A DNA stretch of 64,000 nucleotides from Ruminiclostridium cellobioparum subsp. termitidis CT1112 (GCF_000350485.1 NZ_AORV01000036.1:1-64000); one strand, 5' to 3'; shown: positions 1 through 9,154, counted from the stretch's first letter. The notes: generated by a model not told the origin, from the letters alone. A program made the numbers and translations.

Positions 1-1630
1 CTTTTCCCTGCATATAGGTTTTTAGTTCGGAATTCAATTGGGGATTGGCTATGGAAGCCACATCAGGAGGTATGGGTGCTGTCCTGTTGATTTCCAGCCC
101 AAGGGGTATGACTGGGCTTATGGGTTTTGCAGCCTTCAATTTTGTTGGATCTTCTTTGGGTGCTATGCCGTTTTCTCCAAAATCCTGGTTGGTCTGAATT
201 AATTCAGCCTGTTTTGCCGACAGAACATTTTGTTCTGCCTCACTTTTAAAACCCTCCATCTGATTTGGATCGGCTTCTCCTGTCATTCCAATTGAAGGTA
301 TATTTTTCGAATACTGTCTGGCCTCGGCCATTACGTCATCTGCGTCGGCTTCGGGGTCTGAGCTCAATTTAATGTCACCGGGTATTCCTTCGTGTGCCTT
401 GCCCCCTGTTTTCTCGCTCCTGAAGGCAGCAGGCTCATTATGCTTTATTTCCTTTACCTTATTGGCAGCAGATTTGCCCTGCTCCTTCTTCCCGGGTAGC
501 CCTGTCGGTGTGGCAATCTCAGGCATGACAGCCTGAGCCTTTGCCCGCTGTTTCTCAAAGGCACCGTCTGAAACAGCAGCGGCCTGGGAAAATGCATTAA
601 CTGCTTCGGTAGGTGGAATGTTTCCCAGCTGATTCAGTATCTTCAGAGGATCTTCGCCCGAGATTTTGACTGCAGGTGCCTTTGCTGCCTGCTTTTGAGC
701 TTTCTCGCTATTTGCAGCATTTTCAGACTTGCCGGCTTTTTCAGAGCCTGCTGGAGCTGGGATATCTTCCACAGGTGACACGGCTTCCTGTTTGGCCTGA
801 ACATCTTTATTAGCAGCTTCTGTATTTTTATCAGCTGCTGCTTCTTCTGCTTTTTTATCCTCAGCTGGCTTACCGCCCTCAGCTGCTTTGTCTTCCTTGG
901 GGGAAGCAGGTTTTGATTCTTTATCTGTCTGGGGATTTATTTCACCTTTGGTTTCAGGCTTTGTTGGAAGGGGCTCTTTATTTTGCTGTAAAGTCTCCTG
1001 CGGCGAAGAGTTTTCCTTGGCCGGTTCACTCTCTTTTAGGCTTACTTGCTTACCGATATTACTGCCTGCATCGGATTTACTTAAAACAGTGCCGGTATTT
1101 CCCCCTGCATCTGATTTATTTAGAGCAGTTTCAGCGTTGGACTTTTCTGCCGTTACCGGAGCAGCCTTTTCCTTTGCTGCCTGCTTTTCAACCTTTTGTT
1201 CAGCCGGCCCAGATGCCTCTGACGACCTGGTATTCAGGTCACCTGAGTCACTTTGTTCTCCGGTTTTTTCCACGGTCTTACTGCCGGCATCCTGCTGCTG
1301 TAATCCGGACTGTTGTTTTTCCGATTGCTGCATTTTAGAATCCGTCTGCTTGTCCTGAGTGCCGGGAGTAGTTTCTTTGTCTTGACCAGGTTGGCTGTTT
1401 TTTGGAGGTATCTTTTTAATATCGGTAAGCAGCTTAATAACTGCCTGGTTTCCGATGGTTTTCTGTAGGATATTTATATCCTGCTGTGTCAATGAATTGG
1501 GCAGTCTTTTGAGACGTTGAATTATTTCTATATAGTTGGGCTGCTTGACCAGGGGTTTTTGCCTGGATGATGAGTTCTGGAGGTTTTTATTCTGTGCAGC
1601 TACCGATTTATCCGGTGCTCTGGTGTACAT
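1..1630 (-). CDS. Low-complexity protein with eCIS-like N-terminus (3' end outside window)
   Basis: An open minus-strand frame runs from an ATG at 1630, with GGAG about 9 bases upstream, off the left edge of the window; about 543 residues are visible. Residues ~35-70 form a helical segment with LQKTIGNQAVIKLL, which resembles the L-Q-R-x-x-G-N-Q-A-V-x-x-L-L motif common at the start of proteins linked to extracellular contractile injection systems (often DUF4157 proteins). Residues ~80-340 are a long disordered stretch rich in Lys, Glu, Ala, Ser, Gln and Pro. After that come more helical stretches with PEIATPTGLPG and NPQLNSELKTYMQGK. No signal peptide or membrane segment is seen. The C-terminal domain, which would define the job (toxin, cargo or structural part), lies outside. 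The frame is real: no stop over 543 codons and a proper RBS. The eCIS assignment is an inference from the short motif. Confidence 0.6.
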   Translation of the reverse strand, partial: MYTRAPDKSVAAQNKNLQNSSSRQKPLVKQPNYIEIIQRLKRLPNSLTQQDINILQKTIGNQAVIKLLTDIKKIPPKNSQPGQDKETTPGTQDKQTDSKMQQSEKQQSGLQQQDAGSKTVEKTGEQSDSGDLNTRSSEASGPAEQKVEKQAAKEKAAPVTAEKSNAETALNKSDAGGNTGTVLSKSDAGSNIGKQVSLKESEPAKENSSPQETLQQNKEPLPTKPETKGEINPQTDKESKPASPKEDKAAEGGKPAEDKKAEEAAADKNTEAANKDVQAKQEAVSPVEDIPAPAGSEKAGKSENAANSEKAQKQAAKAPAVKISGEDPLKILNQLGNIPPTEAVNAFSQAAAVSDGAFEKQRAKAQAVMPEIATPTGLPGKKEQGKSAANKVKEIKHNEPAAFRSEKTGGKAHEGIPGDIKLSSDPEADADDVMAEARQYSKNIPSIGMTGEADPNQMEGFKSEAEQNVLSAKQAELIQTNQDFGENGIAPKEDPTKLKAAKPISPVIPLGLEINRTAPIPPDVASIANPQLNSELKTYMQGK

Positions 1631-1838
1631 CCTTTTCAACTCCTAAAATTTATTCCTATATTGAATAGTAAATTTTGAAGTTGATTTAACAAATGAATCT
1701 TTATTTATTTTTTCGATTTAATCTTAATATACATGAGATTTTAAGAAAATCGCTGAAATACCTGGGCAGTAGAAGATCATGCTTGACCCTCAGAGGATTG
1801 GACATGACAGCATTGATAAAGCCAGTTGTATATGAAAA

Positions 1839-1869
1839 ATCCGTCTGAAACAAATTATTCCAGACGGAT
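1839..1869 (-). terminator. Intrinsic terminator after pheT
   Basis: A 9 bp stem ATCCGTCTG/CAGACGGAT with a 13-base loop lies about 60 bases past the pheT stop. On the minus strand it is followed by TTTTTC, so it should end the pheST transcript. The plus side also has a T-rich flank. Between here and the gene starting at 1630 I see only AT-rich sequence. Confidence 0.75.
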
Positions 1870-1927
1870 GATTTTATTTATTGCAATATTCTTTTTGGTT
1901 AAAAGCGTAAACCAGTTCTAACCTGAA

Positions 1928-4309
1928 CTATCTCAAAGCATAGCCTACGCTGTTCATGTAGTCAATGAGACTACCTGCAAAAGCATTTATGTCATCGCTT
2001 GACATAGTTTTTTCTGCCGAACCTATTACAAATCTGAAGGTCATGCTCTTCTTGCCTTCGGGCAGGCCCTTCCCGGTGTAAATGGTAACAAAGCCGAAAC
2101 CATTGAGCAAGTCTGACTTGAAGCTGCCGATATCCTCATTAACTCTGTCAAAGGTAACCCCGTTGTCCACCAGGAAGCTGTAATCCAGAACGACCTCAGG
2201 GAATCTGGATGGTTCCTTATACTTGATAACCCCAGTATCAATAGCCTGGAGCACATCTCTGTTTATTTCCAGCACAGCTATGTTCAGCTTTTTGGCAATG
2301 TTCTTTTTAATCATAGGATGGACTACACTTATATACCCCATCGGGGTTCCATTTGTGCTTATATCCACTGATTTCATAGGATGCACCCAGTTTAAGCCTC
2401 CTGTACATACAGAGAAATCCAGATTCGCATTCTTTAAGGCTTTAGCTATAAACGTAATTATTCCCTTCAGATCATAGAACAGCTCATCTTCACTTTTAAC
2501 TTTGCTGGCAGCCAATATACACAGATTTTTATGCTGCTCACATTTGTCCTTTGGCGATGCTGCTTTGAATACGCTTCCGATTTCAAACAGCAGGAAATCC
2601 TCATATGACTTTTCATTTTTCTCAGCAAAGGCAAGCATTCCGGGCACCATACTGTCTCTGAGTGTATTGGCGTCCTGTGCCTGGGGATTCAAAACCTTCA
2701 CCTGTCCGTTTGTTTCAATGCCCATTCTGCTGTTGAAGGTATTGTCGTACCAGATATAACTGTTAACCTCGCTTGCGCCGAATTTCTCGGAAAGCAGCTC
2801 TTTTACCTTGTGGTCGGCAAGTCTTTCCTCATTGTACTGCAGCGGTTTTAGCGCAATATCCAGGGTCTGAGGCTGGATATTGTCATAACCGAAGATTCTC
2901 GTGATTTCTTCAATAATATCAACCTTCATTGTAATATCTTTTGTAGCTCTGAAGGTCGGCACCTTTATGTTGAAGGTATCTCCTTCCACATCCACCTTAA
3001 ATTCCAACGCTCTGAGAATGTCAACCATTCTTTCCTTTGTCAGAATGTTACCGATATATTTGTCAATGTACGGTTTTGTTATTGTAATATCAATGGGTTC
3101 CAGCCTGCAGCAGTACACATCGGTCAAAGCTGATAAAAACTGAATGTCGGGCTGCATATCCCTTAAAAGCTTTACAAATCTCTGTATTGCCGTCACAGTC
3201 ATATTGGGGTCAAGCATCTTTTCATAACGTGCGCTGGCCTCGGTGCGAAGACCTATTTTTGTGGAGTTCTTTCTTGTGGAAGAGCCTTCAAAGTTCGCAG
3301 ACTCCAGTAATATGGAGGTTGTATCCTCAAGCACTTCGGAGTTTTCACCGCCCATGATCCCTGCAATCGCAACCGGCTTTTCCCTGTTGCATATCAGCAG
3401 TACGTCTTCAGGAAGCTTTCTCTCAGTACCGTCAAGTGTTTTAAATAAAGTCGGTTCCTTTGTTGCTCTGACAACTATGCCGCTTTCCACCTGTCTGCTG
3501 TCAAAGGCGTGCATGGGCTGCCCCATTTCAAGCATCAGATAGTTGGTCAGATCCACCAGCGGTGATATTGGACGCATTCCGCAGTAGAACAGCCTGACCT
3601 TCATGTTCATGGAGGTTTCCAGCTTCTTTACGCCGTCTATCTTAAGTCCGGAATATCTGAAACACTTTTCTGTGTCCTCTACTGAAATGTCAAGCTTGGG
3701 TTTATCCTCAGCGGACTTTAGATCATCCAGCTGCATGGGTTTCAGCTCTCTGCCGTATATTGCGGCTATTTCACGGGCAATTCCGTAATGCCCCCACAGG
3801 TCCGGTCTGTTTGTAAGTGATTTATTATCGATTTCGATAATAACATCATCTATATCTATAATTGACTTGATATCTGTTCCCGGGGCATAATCCCCCTCAA
3901 GTACCAGAAGTCCGCCGTGGTCATCGCTGATTCCGAGTTCCTTTGCTGAACAGAGCATTCCAAAGCTTTCAACTCCAACCAGTTTCACCTTGCCCAGTTT
4001 GGGCATGTTCTTTACCGAGCCCCCCATTTTTGCAAGGGGTACCAGAATGCCTTCGGTAACATTCGGAGCTCCGCAGACAATTTGAAGAATTCCGTCCCCG
4101 GAATCAACCTGTGTTATTTTCAGCTTCTTTGATTCAGGATGGGGTACAACACTCAGCACCTTTGCCACAACAACGTTCTGTATATCCTGGCCTACAAATT
4201 CCACCTCTTCCACTTCTGCGGTAGACATGGTAAATCTGTACCACAATTCTTTTATATCAATTCCACTTAAGTCAACGTAATCTTTTAACCAATTTAATGA
4301 CAGCTTCAA
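1928..4309 (-). CDS. pheT: Phenylalanine-tRNA ligase beta subunit
   Basis: The beta chain of the cytoplasmic (alpha-beta)2 phenylalanyl-tRNA synthetase, which charges tRNA-Phe and carries the editing site for mischarged Tyr. The 793 residues match the usual bacterial length (~790-800). The order is: N-terminal tRNA-binding (EMAP-like) domain at ~40-150 (VVAKVLSVVPHPESKKLKI), B3/B4 editing domain at ~210-390 (ISPLVDLTNYLMLEMGQPMHAFD), B5 at ~405-475, catalytic-like core at ~490-680, and a C-terminal anticodon-binding FDX-ACB domain at ~700-793 (RFPEVVLDYSFLVD). The start is TTG at 4309, 8 bases after GGAGG. It lies 12 bases downstream of pheS and is cotranscribed with it under the T-box. Confidence 0.97.
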   Translation of the reverse strand: MKLSLNWLKDYVDLSGIDIKELWYRFTMSTAEVEEVEFVGQDIQNVVVAKVLSVVPHPESKKLKITQVDSGDGILQIVCGAPNVTEGILVPLAKMGGSVKNMPKLGKVKLVGVESFGMLCSAKELGISDDHGGLLVLEGDYAPGTDIKSIIDIDDVIIEIDNKSLTNRPDLWGHYGIAREIAAIYGRELKPMQLDDLKSAEDKPKLDISVEDTEKCFRYSGLKIDGVKKLETSMNMKVRLFYCGMRPISPLVDLTNYLMLEMGQPMHAFDSRQVESGIVVRATKEPTLFKTLDGTERKLPEDVLLICNREKPVAIAGIMGGENSEVLEDTTSILLESANFEGSSTRKNSTKIGLRTEASARYEKMLDPNMTVTAIQRFVKLLRDMQPDIQFLSALTDVYCCRLEPIDITITKPYIDKYIGNILTKERMVDILRALEFKVDVEGDTFNIKVPTFRATKDITMKVDIIEEITRIFGYDNIQPQTLDIALKPLQYNEERLADHKVKELLSEKFGASEVNSYIWYDNTFNSRMGIETNGQVKVLNPQAQDANTLRDSMVPGMLAFAEKNEKSYEDFLLFEIGSVFKAASPKDKCEQHKNLCILAASKVKSEDELFYDLKGIITFIAKALKNANLDFSVCTGGLNWVHPMKSVDISTNGTPMGYISVVHPMIKKNIAKKLNIAVLEINRDVLQAIDTGVIKYKEPSRFPEVVLDYSFLVDNGVTFDRVNEDIGSFKSDLLNGFGFVTIYTGKGLPEGKKSMTFRFVIGSAEKTMSSDDINAFAGSLIDYMNSVGYALR

Positions 4310-4321
4310 CTTTTTTCCCTC

Positions 4322-5353
4322 CTACCTTACTGAAAATTGTTCCATTGCTCTCAAATCTCCCGAGTTAAGAACGCGGATATCACTGATTCCATATTTCATC
4401 ATCGCAAGTCTGGTCAAGCCCAAACCAAAGGCAAAACCTGTGTATTCCTCAGGGTCGATTCCGCCGTAGCGCAATACGTTGGGGTGAACCATGCCGCAGG
4501 GAAGAAGCTCTATCCAGCCCGAGTGCTTGCAGGTGGGGCAGCCCTTTCCTCCGCATATCATACAATTCAGATCAAGTTCAAAACCAGGCTCCACGAATGG
4601 GAAAAAACCGGGTCTCAATCTTATCTTTACGTCTCGGTTAAATACCTCGGACAATAACAGCTTCATTACATAAATGAGGTTTGCAATGGAGACATTTTTA
4701 TCGATCATCATACCTTCCAGCTGAAAGAAAGTGTTTTCGTGGGAGGCATCGGTGCTCTCATTCCTGAAACACCTTCCGGGAGCAATAACTTTCAGCGGAG
4801 CGCCGTATTTCTGCATTGCCCTCACCTGACAGGGTGAAGTATGAGTCCTGAGAAGAGAACCGTTTTCAAGCCAGTAGGTGTCCTGCATATCTCTTGCAGG
4901 ATGGTGTTTTGGTATATTTAATGCTTCAAAATTATAAAATTCCTCTTCTGCCTCGGGACCGTCAACTATATTGAAGCCCATTCCGGTAAATATCCTTTCG
5001 ATTTCCTTCTGGACAATTGTTACCGGATGCAGTGAACCCACCTTGAACTGGGTCCCCGGCAATGAAATATCAAAGCTGGAACCGCTGCTCAAGGACTTCT
5101 TGACATCATTGGCACTGAGCTCCTTGAATTTTGACTCCAAAAGCCCGGTCATCTCATTCTTTAACTCATTAGCCTCCTGACCAAATTGCTTTCTCTCTTC
5201 AATAGCCATGTTTTTGAGATCCTTGAGCATTTCGGTCAATTCACCCTTTTTGCCCAGAAGTTTTACTCTGAGTTCTTCAACTTCACTACTGCTTGCAGCT
5301 TGTTTTATTTTTTCAAGCGCGGCTTCCCTTAATATACTGATTTTTTCAATCAC
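4322..5353 (-). CDS. pheS: Phenylalanine-tRNA ligase alpha subunit
   Basis: The catalytic chain of phenylalanyl-tRNA synthetase, a class II aminoacyl-tRNA synthetase. The 343 residues fit the family (~340). The N-terminal ~85 residues are a coiled coil that contacts tRNA. The class II core follows, with motif 2 around GRCFRNESTDASHENTFFQ and motif 3 near YTGFAFGLGLTRLAMMKYGI. A CMICGGKGCPTCKHSGW zinc-ribbon-like insert is present at ~265-282, as in many bacterial PheS. The start is GTG at 5353 after AAAGGAG. pheT follows within 12 bases. Expression is expected to rise when uncharged tRNA-Phe accumulates, through the T-box upstream. Confidence 0.97.
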   Translation of the reverse strand: MIEKISILREAALEKIKQAASSSEVEELRVKLLGKKGELTEMLKDLKNMAIEERKQFGQEANELKNEMTGLLESKFKELSANDVKKSLSSGSSFDISLPGTQFKVGSLHPVTIVQKEIERIFTGMGFNIVDGPEAEEEFYNFEALNIPKHHPARDMQDTYWLENGSLLRTHTSPCQVRAMQKYGAPLKVIAPGRCFRNESTDASHENTFFQLEGMMIDKNVSIANLIYVMKLLLSEVFNRDVKIRLRPGFFPFVEPGFELDLNCMICGGKGCPTCKHSGWIELLPCGMVHPNVLRYGGIDPEEYTGFAFGLGLTRLAMMKYGISDIRVLNSGDLRAMEQFSVR

Positions 5354-5474
5354 GTCTATTATCTCCTTTCATTAAATCATCTCTAATCAAATATGTCTGA
5401 ATTTCCTGTAATGCTGTTTTTCAAACACTTTCAGCCTTAAAATTTATTTAAAAAATTATACTCTCACAGACAAT

Positions 5475-5882
5475 AAATAAAGCCCCCATCCCAAAGGGAC
5501 GAAGGCATTCTCCGCGGTACCACCCAGTTTTATCGGAGACATTGAATGCAGTACATTAACTGTAAAAACCAATCTCCAAACTCATTAAAATATAACGGTT
5601 TTTACCGGCAGTTCCTACACTGATGTGCCAGCCGGCATCTCATGCCGAATGCCTGGCAAAATCATATATTAGTTCAGAACCACAGCTTCGGAGGGAACTT
5701 TGGCAAGTATTCCGTTAAAGGCACTTACAGCCGGTGATGCCTTCTCTCTGCAACATCCTGTCTCGCTTACTCTTCTCCATCATAGCTTTTAAATATCACA
5801 TTGTCTGAAATTGAACTACAGCCGCCAATATGCTATAGCCAGGGAGTCCCAGGCATTTCAACAATTAGTATTCGAACTGTTC
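5475..5882 (-). promoter_or_regulatory. T-box leader of pheST
   Basis: The transcribed leader contains the hallmark antiterminator T-box TGGGTGGTACCGCGGA (5511-5526, minus strand) followed directly by a terminator hairpin, GCCTTCGTCCC/GGGATGGGGGC (5482-5506), and a T-rich tail. Upstream are the stem I signatures: GAAGAGTAA, AGAGAGA and GGCTGTAAG. The base of stem I can pair as AGCT...GGAG with CTCC...AGCT. That places a TTC triplet (5695-5697 on the plus strand as GAA) in the specifier loop, which fits UUC for Phe. Binding of uncharged tRNA-Phe would favour the antiterminator and readthrough into pheS. The T-box is certain; the exact specifier triplet is an inference, because a second TTC occurs nearby. 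Confidence 0.95.
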
Positions 5883-5888
5883 CCTGAT

Positions 5889-5917
5889 ATTATAACAATA
5901 TAGGTAAAATTATTCAA
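5889..5917 (-). promoter_or_regulatory. Promoter of pheST
   Basis: The minus strand has TTGAAT (5912-5917) and TATAAT (5889-5894) separated by exactly 17 bases, a sigma-A type promoter. Transcription would start near 5882, at the beginning of the T-box leader. Confidence 0.75.
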
Positions 5918-5940
5918 GGGTGAGTTTTCCGGTCTCTCAC

Positions 5941-5969
5941 TTGACGTCAATTTTACCAGAATATACAAT
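5941..5969 (+). promoter_or_regulatory. Promoter of the gene at 6008
   Basis: TTGACG (5941-5946) and TACAAT (5964-5969) with a 17-base spacer face the membrane protein gene at 6008. This promoter is divergent from the pheST promoter, about 25 bases away. Confidence 0.6.
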
Positions 5970-6007
5970 AAATGTAGTTGTTAAATCCTCAATGACGAAA
6001 GGTTTAT

Positions 6008-7204
6008 ATGAGCTATCGGAGATTGTCGTTAATGCTTGCCGGGCAGCTTGCGCTGCTCTTTCCTGTTGTATATATGGCAGTTAATTTATTTCAGGGGAAT
6101 ACTGACTTTGCATTTGCTTTTGTATTTTTTTTAATTACTTTTATTTTTTCACTTGGTTTTGTAGTAAAAGAAATTCAAAAAATACATAATGACAAGGCAG
6201 CAGGAATTCAAAGTGATATTTTAATTTTTTGTGATTACAAGCTGCTGTATAAATCCTACAGGCACGAGGTCATTCCCATGCCGCCCATACAGCTTGCCAC
6301 CTTTCAATACAGTGACAGGGCCGAATGTATCAGCCTGAGCGGGGACTACTCTGATATAAGACTGATTAAAGGCAAGCAATATAAGGTAAAATATTATAAA
6401 AACAGCGGAATCCTCACAGAAATAACTAACTATAGAGGGAGAAAGAATAAAGTTACAAAAGCTGTATCCAGATTAACCTTTGGTGAAAAGAATCTGCAGC
6501 ATAAAACGATTTGGCATGAAGTGCTTATTATATTAATAATTTACGCTTTACCAATATCAGCAATATGCTTTGGGGGTTTTAAGCTGTTCGCCTTTCTTCA
6601 GAAAACCCTGCTGATGGATGATAGTGATATACTGCTGATACAGCCTGGTTTTGTAAAATTAATTTTCATCCTGTTTGGATCTTTGACATTTATACTGTTT
6701 ATACATGAAAAAAAAGAACCTGTATACATAATCAGTGCAATTAATAATATTTACAAAAGGATTGGTTTCAAAAGATCGCTTTCACTTATGATAATTTTAT
6801 TTTTGATTGTTTTATCGTTATTATTTAATACTTATACCAAAATTTCTGATACACAAATAGAAATTCATAACTTCGACACAGTCAAAATATACTCATATAA
6901 TAATATAGAACATATAAAAATATTTCCGTACTCAACACCGTATAAAAGACAAATAAAACTGAAATTAGGTTATAATGTATTTTTAGATGACGGGCGCTCA
7001 ATAGAGCTGACTAGAGCAACAATGTTCTGGGACAAAGTACTGCAGCTAAATGATATATTTACCGCCAAAGGTGTTATAATGGAAAAAAGCTATTTAACTT
7101 ATCCAGATAGCATTGATTTACTTATAAACGAACATGTAGACATAGACCGGGGTATGGACATATTGAACAAAATCCTCATTGTTGAGGAATCCCCGGCAAA
7201 CTAG
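6008..7204 (+). CDS. Uncharacterised membrane protein, 398 aa
   Basis: I do not recognise a family. The N-terminus has two hydrophobic helices (~8-27 and ~34-53). A soluble part (~60-160) with a beta-rich look (RLIKGKQYKVKYYKNSGIL) follows, then further membrane segments at ~168-195, ~213-233 and ~256-275, and a C-terminal soluble domain of about 110 residues. The product is therefore an integral membrane protein with about five helices. ATG 6008 is preceded by GAAAGG. The AT-rich coding sequence ends 38 bases before the next gene, which has its own RBS. It may form a transcription unit with the two genes downstream (coiled-coil protein and Amj), but nothing in the sequence assigns a function. 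Confidence 0.75.
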   Translation: MSYRRLSLMLAGQLALLFPVVYMAVNLFQGNTDFAFAFVFFLITFIFSLGFVVKEIQKIHNDKAAGIQSDILIFCDYKLLYKSYRHEVIPMPPIQLATFQYSDRAECISLSGDYSDIRLIKGKQYKVKYYKNSGILTEITNYRGRKNKVTKAVSRLTFGEKNLQHKTIWHEVLIILIIYALPISAICFGGFKLFAFLQKTLLMDDSDILLIQPGFVKLIFILFGSLTFILFIHEKKEPVYIISAINNIYKRIGFKRSLSLMIILFLIVLSLLFNTYTKISDTQIEIHNFDTVKIYSYNNIEHIKIFPYSTPYKRQIKLKLGYNVFLDDGRSIELTRATMFWDKVLQLNDIFTAKGVIMEKSYLTYPDSIDLLINEHVDIDRGMDILNKILIVEESPAN

Positions 7205-7242
7205 GAATATCACACAATATATTTTTTAAGGAGGTCTTTCTC

Positions 7243-8187
7243 ATGGACAACAACAGCTTTTCAGAATTAAAAAGCAGGCTGGCAGCTCTGCCGGTATTGC
7301 AGAAACAGATGGAAAGTCTCAGCAAAAGGCTGTATGAAGCAGAGGATGACGTAAGAAGCCTTTTGCATAAGTACCAGTCTGAAGCACTGGACGTTGATGA
7401 ACTTCAGAAGGATAAATTTTCCCATACTTTATTAAAGCTGATCAGATTGTATGAGGGTAAAGTCAATAAGGAAACCCGGGAGATGCTCTCTGCCAAGCTG
7501 GAATACGACAAGGCTGCCGAAAGGGTAAAACAGCTTGCCCAGGAGAAAGCCGGACTGGCAAAAAAAATAAGCGAACTGTCCGCCGATAAAAAACTGTTTG
7601 ATACTGAATATATGCGGCGTGAAAACTTAATTAAAAGCAAAATCAGCGAGCAGGCTTTTTCTTCATATACAGAACTGGAAAAACAGCAGTTTGAACTAAC
7701 AAGGCAAATTGCCGAAACGGATGAAGCCCTGCATGCCGCCGGCCGGGTTATATCGGCAGCCGCCAATGCAGTAAATCACTTAAAAAGTGCCGAAGGCTGG
7801 GCAACCTATGATGTCTGGGGAGGCGGAGGCATTTTAAGCCATATGGCAAAATACGACCACATCGACGACGCAAAATCCGAACTCAACCGTCTTGGTTCGC
7901 TTATGAAGGATTTTGAAAATGAACTTAGAGACGTGAATATGTATGATGTCTGCGCATATGCCGGCATCGACCCAACCACAAGAGCCGTTGATTTCTGGTT
8001 TGATAATATATTTACCGATTTGAATGTCCGTGATAAAATCCGCGAGGATATGTATCAGGTTCAAAAGCTTATGGGTCAGATAGAAAATGCCTGTAATAAA
8101 CTTAAAGGCAACAAGGAACAGATTAAAAAAATGCTCTCGGAGGCTGAAATCAAAAAAAACAGACTGGTTATGGATTTTGAAGTTTAA
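7243..8187 (+). CDS. Conserved coiled-coil protein of unknown function, 314 aa
   Basis: A soluble, charged protein dominated by predicted coiled coil at residues ~5-180 and ~205-235 and at the C-terminus ~265-310. The centre is better ordered: a G-W-A-T-Y-D-V-W-G-G-G-G segment (~186-197) followed by HMAKYDHIDDAK, and DFWFDNIFTDLNVRDKI at ~245-262. I have the impression that the tryptophan/glycine-rich motif recurs in Firmicute proteins of unknown role, but this could not be searched. The start is ATG 7243 after AAGGAGG. The gene sits between a membrane protein and amj in the same orientation. No catalytic motif is visible. Confidence 0.8.
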   Translation: MDNNSFSELKSRLAALPVLQKQMESLSKRLYEAEDDVRSLLHKYQSEALDVDELQKDKFSHTLLKLIRLYEGKVNKETREMLSAKLEYDKAAERVKQLAQEKAGLAKKISELSADKKLFDTEYMRRENLIKSKISEQAFSSYTELEKQQFELTRQIAETDEALHAAGRVISAAANAVNHLKSAEGWATYDVWGGGGILSHMAKYDHIDDAKSELNRLGSLMKDFENELRDVNMYDVCAYAGIDPTTRAVDFWFDNIFTDLNVRDKIREDMYQVQKLMGQIENACNKLKGNKEQIKKMLSEAEIKKNRLVMDFEV

Positions 8188-8208
8188 ATAAATTATATGT
8201 ATTAAGCA

Positions 8209-8238
8209 AAAGAGAAAGGCTTTAAAGAGAAAGGCTTT
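8209..8238 (+). repeat. Perfect 15 bp tandem duplication at the amj ribosome binding site
   Basis: AAAGAGAAAGGCTTT occurs twice head to tail (8209-8223 and 8224-8238), one base before the amj start codon. Each unit contains an SD-like GAAAGG. Only the second is correctly spaced for ATG 8240. Confidence 0.85.
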
Positions 8239-8239
8239 T

Positions 8240-9028
8240 ATGTATAGATTAGTTTTGGTTTTTATTCTTAATTTTTTAATAACTATAATAGGTACTTTGG
8301 CTTATTCCGTCAGAATTGTAGGGGTAAGAACGGGAAAAATAGCGGTATCCTCGGCACTGTTTAATGCTATTGCTTTATTTTCGAGAGCTGCTGGTGTCTT
8401 TCAGTCGCCGCTGCTCACCAAATATATAGCAAAGTCGGGTGATCAAACCAATCTGGTGCCTGTCTTTTATATACTTATACTTGATGTTGTTATTGCCAGT
8501 ATTGCAGGAGCTGCGCTTCTGCCTACCTTTCAAAGAATCTTTACCAGGGGGGTGGAAGCTTTTTCGGTAAACAAATCGGTGTTCAAGTTGATGCTGCACA
8601 GCTTTTCCAAATCAGGTGTGGCCTATATAAAAAACTCTGTTGCCATACCGACTAGAACCAATATACAGGGTGTAAACCTGAAAAAGCTTCCGGTAAATAT
8701 ACTGGTTATGAATGTGTTGACTGTAGCACTGCTGACGGCAGGTATTTTTTCTCCCATATATGCCTCAACTCTTGAACCCGAACTCAGCACAACCTGTATG
8801 ACTCTGGTATCTGTTTTAACCGGTCTGGGAACCATACTGTCGGCACTTTTTATAGATCCGTATTTATCAGTTCTGACAGATGAGGTTATTGAGGGTAAAT
8901 ATAGTGTGGCAGATTACAGGAGCTGTGTCATAGGCATGGTTGGCAGTAAAATATTAGGGTCGGCATTAACTTTTCTGATATTTATCCCGGCCTCGTACCT
9001 GATCGTCTTTATCGCCAGAATACTGTAA
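8240..9028 (+). CDS. amj: Amj-family lipid II flippase
   Basis: A polytopic membrane protein of 262 residues, close to the ~270 of B. subtilis Amj (YdaH), the alternative flippase that moves lipid II across the cytoplasmic membrane for peptidoglycan synthesis when MurJ is absent or inhibited. I recognise the family from its overall pattern: N-terminal helix followed by RIVGVRTGKIAVSSALFN, then LFSRAAGVFQSPLLTKYI, with hydrophobic helices at ~5-22, ~75-97, ~148-172, ~185-205 and ~235-258. ATG 8240 follows a duplicated GAAAGG-containing unit. It is the last gene of the plus-strand run that begins at 6008 and is followed by a strong terminator. Whether MurJ is also present cannot be seen here. 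Confidence 0.85.
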   Translation: MYRLVLVFILNFLITIIGTLAYSVRIVGVRTGKIAVSSALFNAIALFSRAAGVFQSPLLTKYIAKSGDQTNLVPVFYILILDVVIASIAGAALLPTFQRIFTRGVEAFSVNKSVFKLMLHSFSKSGVAYIKNSVAIPTRTNIQGVNLKKLPVNILVMNVLTVALLTAGIFSPIYASTLEPELSTTCMTLVSVLTGLGTILSALFIDPYLSVLTDEVIEGKYSVADYRSCVIGMVGSKILGSALTFLIFIPASYLIVFIARIL

Positions 9029-9066
9029 TGAACAAATAATTTTAATTGCAGGAATTTCAACACTAT

Positions 9067-9110
9067 AAAAATAGTAAAAGGGCAGTTATTCTGCCCTTTT
9101 ACTATTTTTT
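9067..9110. terminator. Bidirectional terminator between amj and the phosphorylase gene
   Basis: A near-perfect 19 bp stem (5' arm 9067-9085, 3' arm 9091-9109) around TTATT, with A and T runs on both sides, lies between the two convergent genes. It can end transcription from either direction. Confidence 0.85.
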
Positions 9111-9154
9111 AAACAACCTGCCTGCATATCCGGCCGGTAAATAATACTTCAACT

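Noticed and set aside
888-1358. Plus-strand open frames of 141-156 codons in the first 1.4 kb
   Set aside because: They are antisense to the long minus-strand reading frame with an RBS at 1630, and have improbable Cys- and Ser-rich translations and no RBS.
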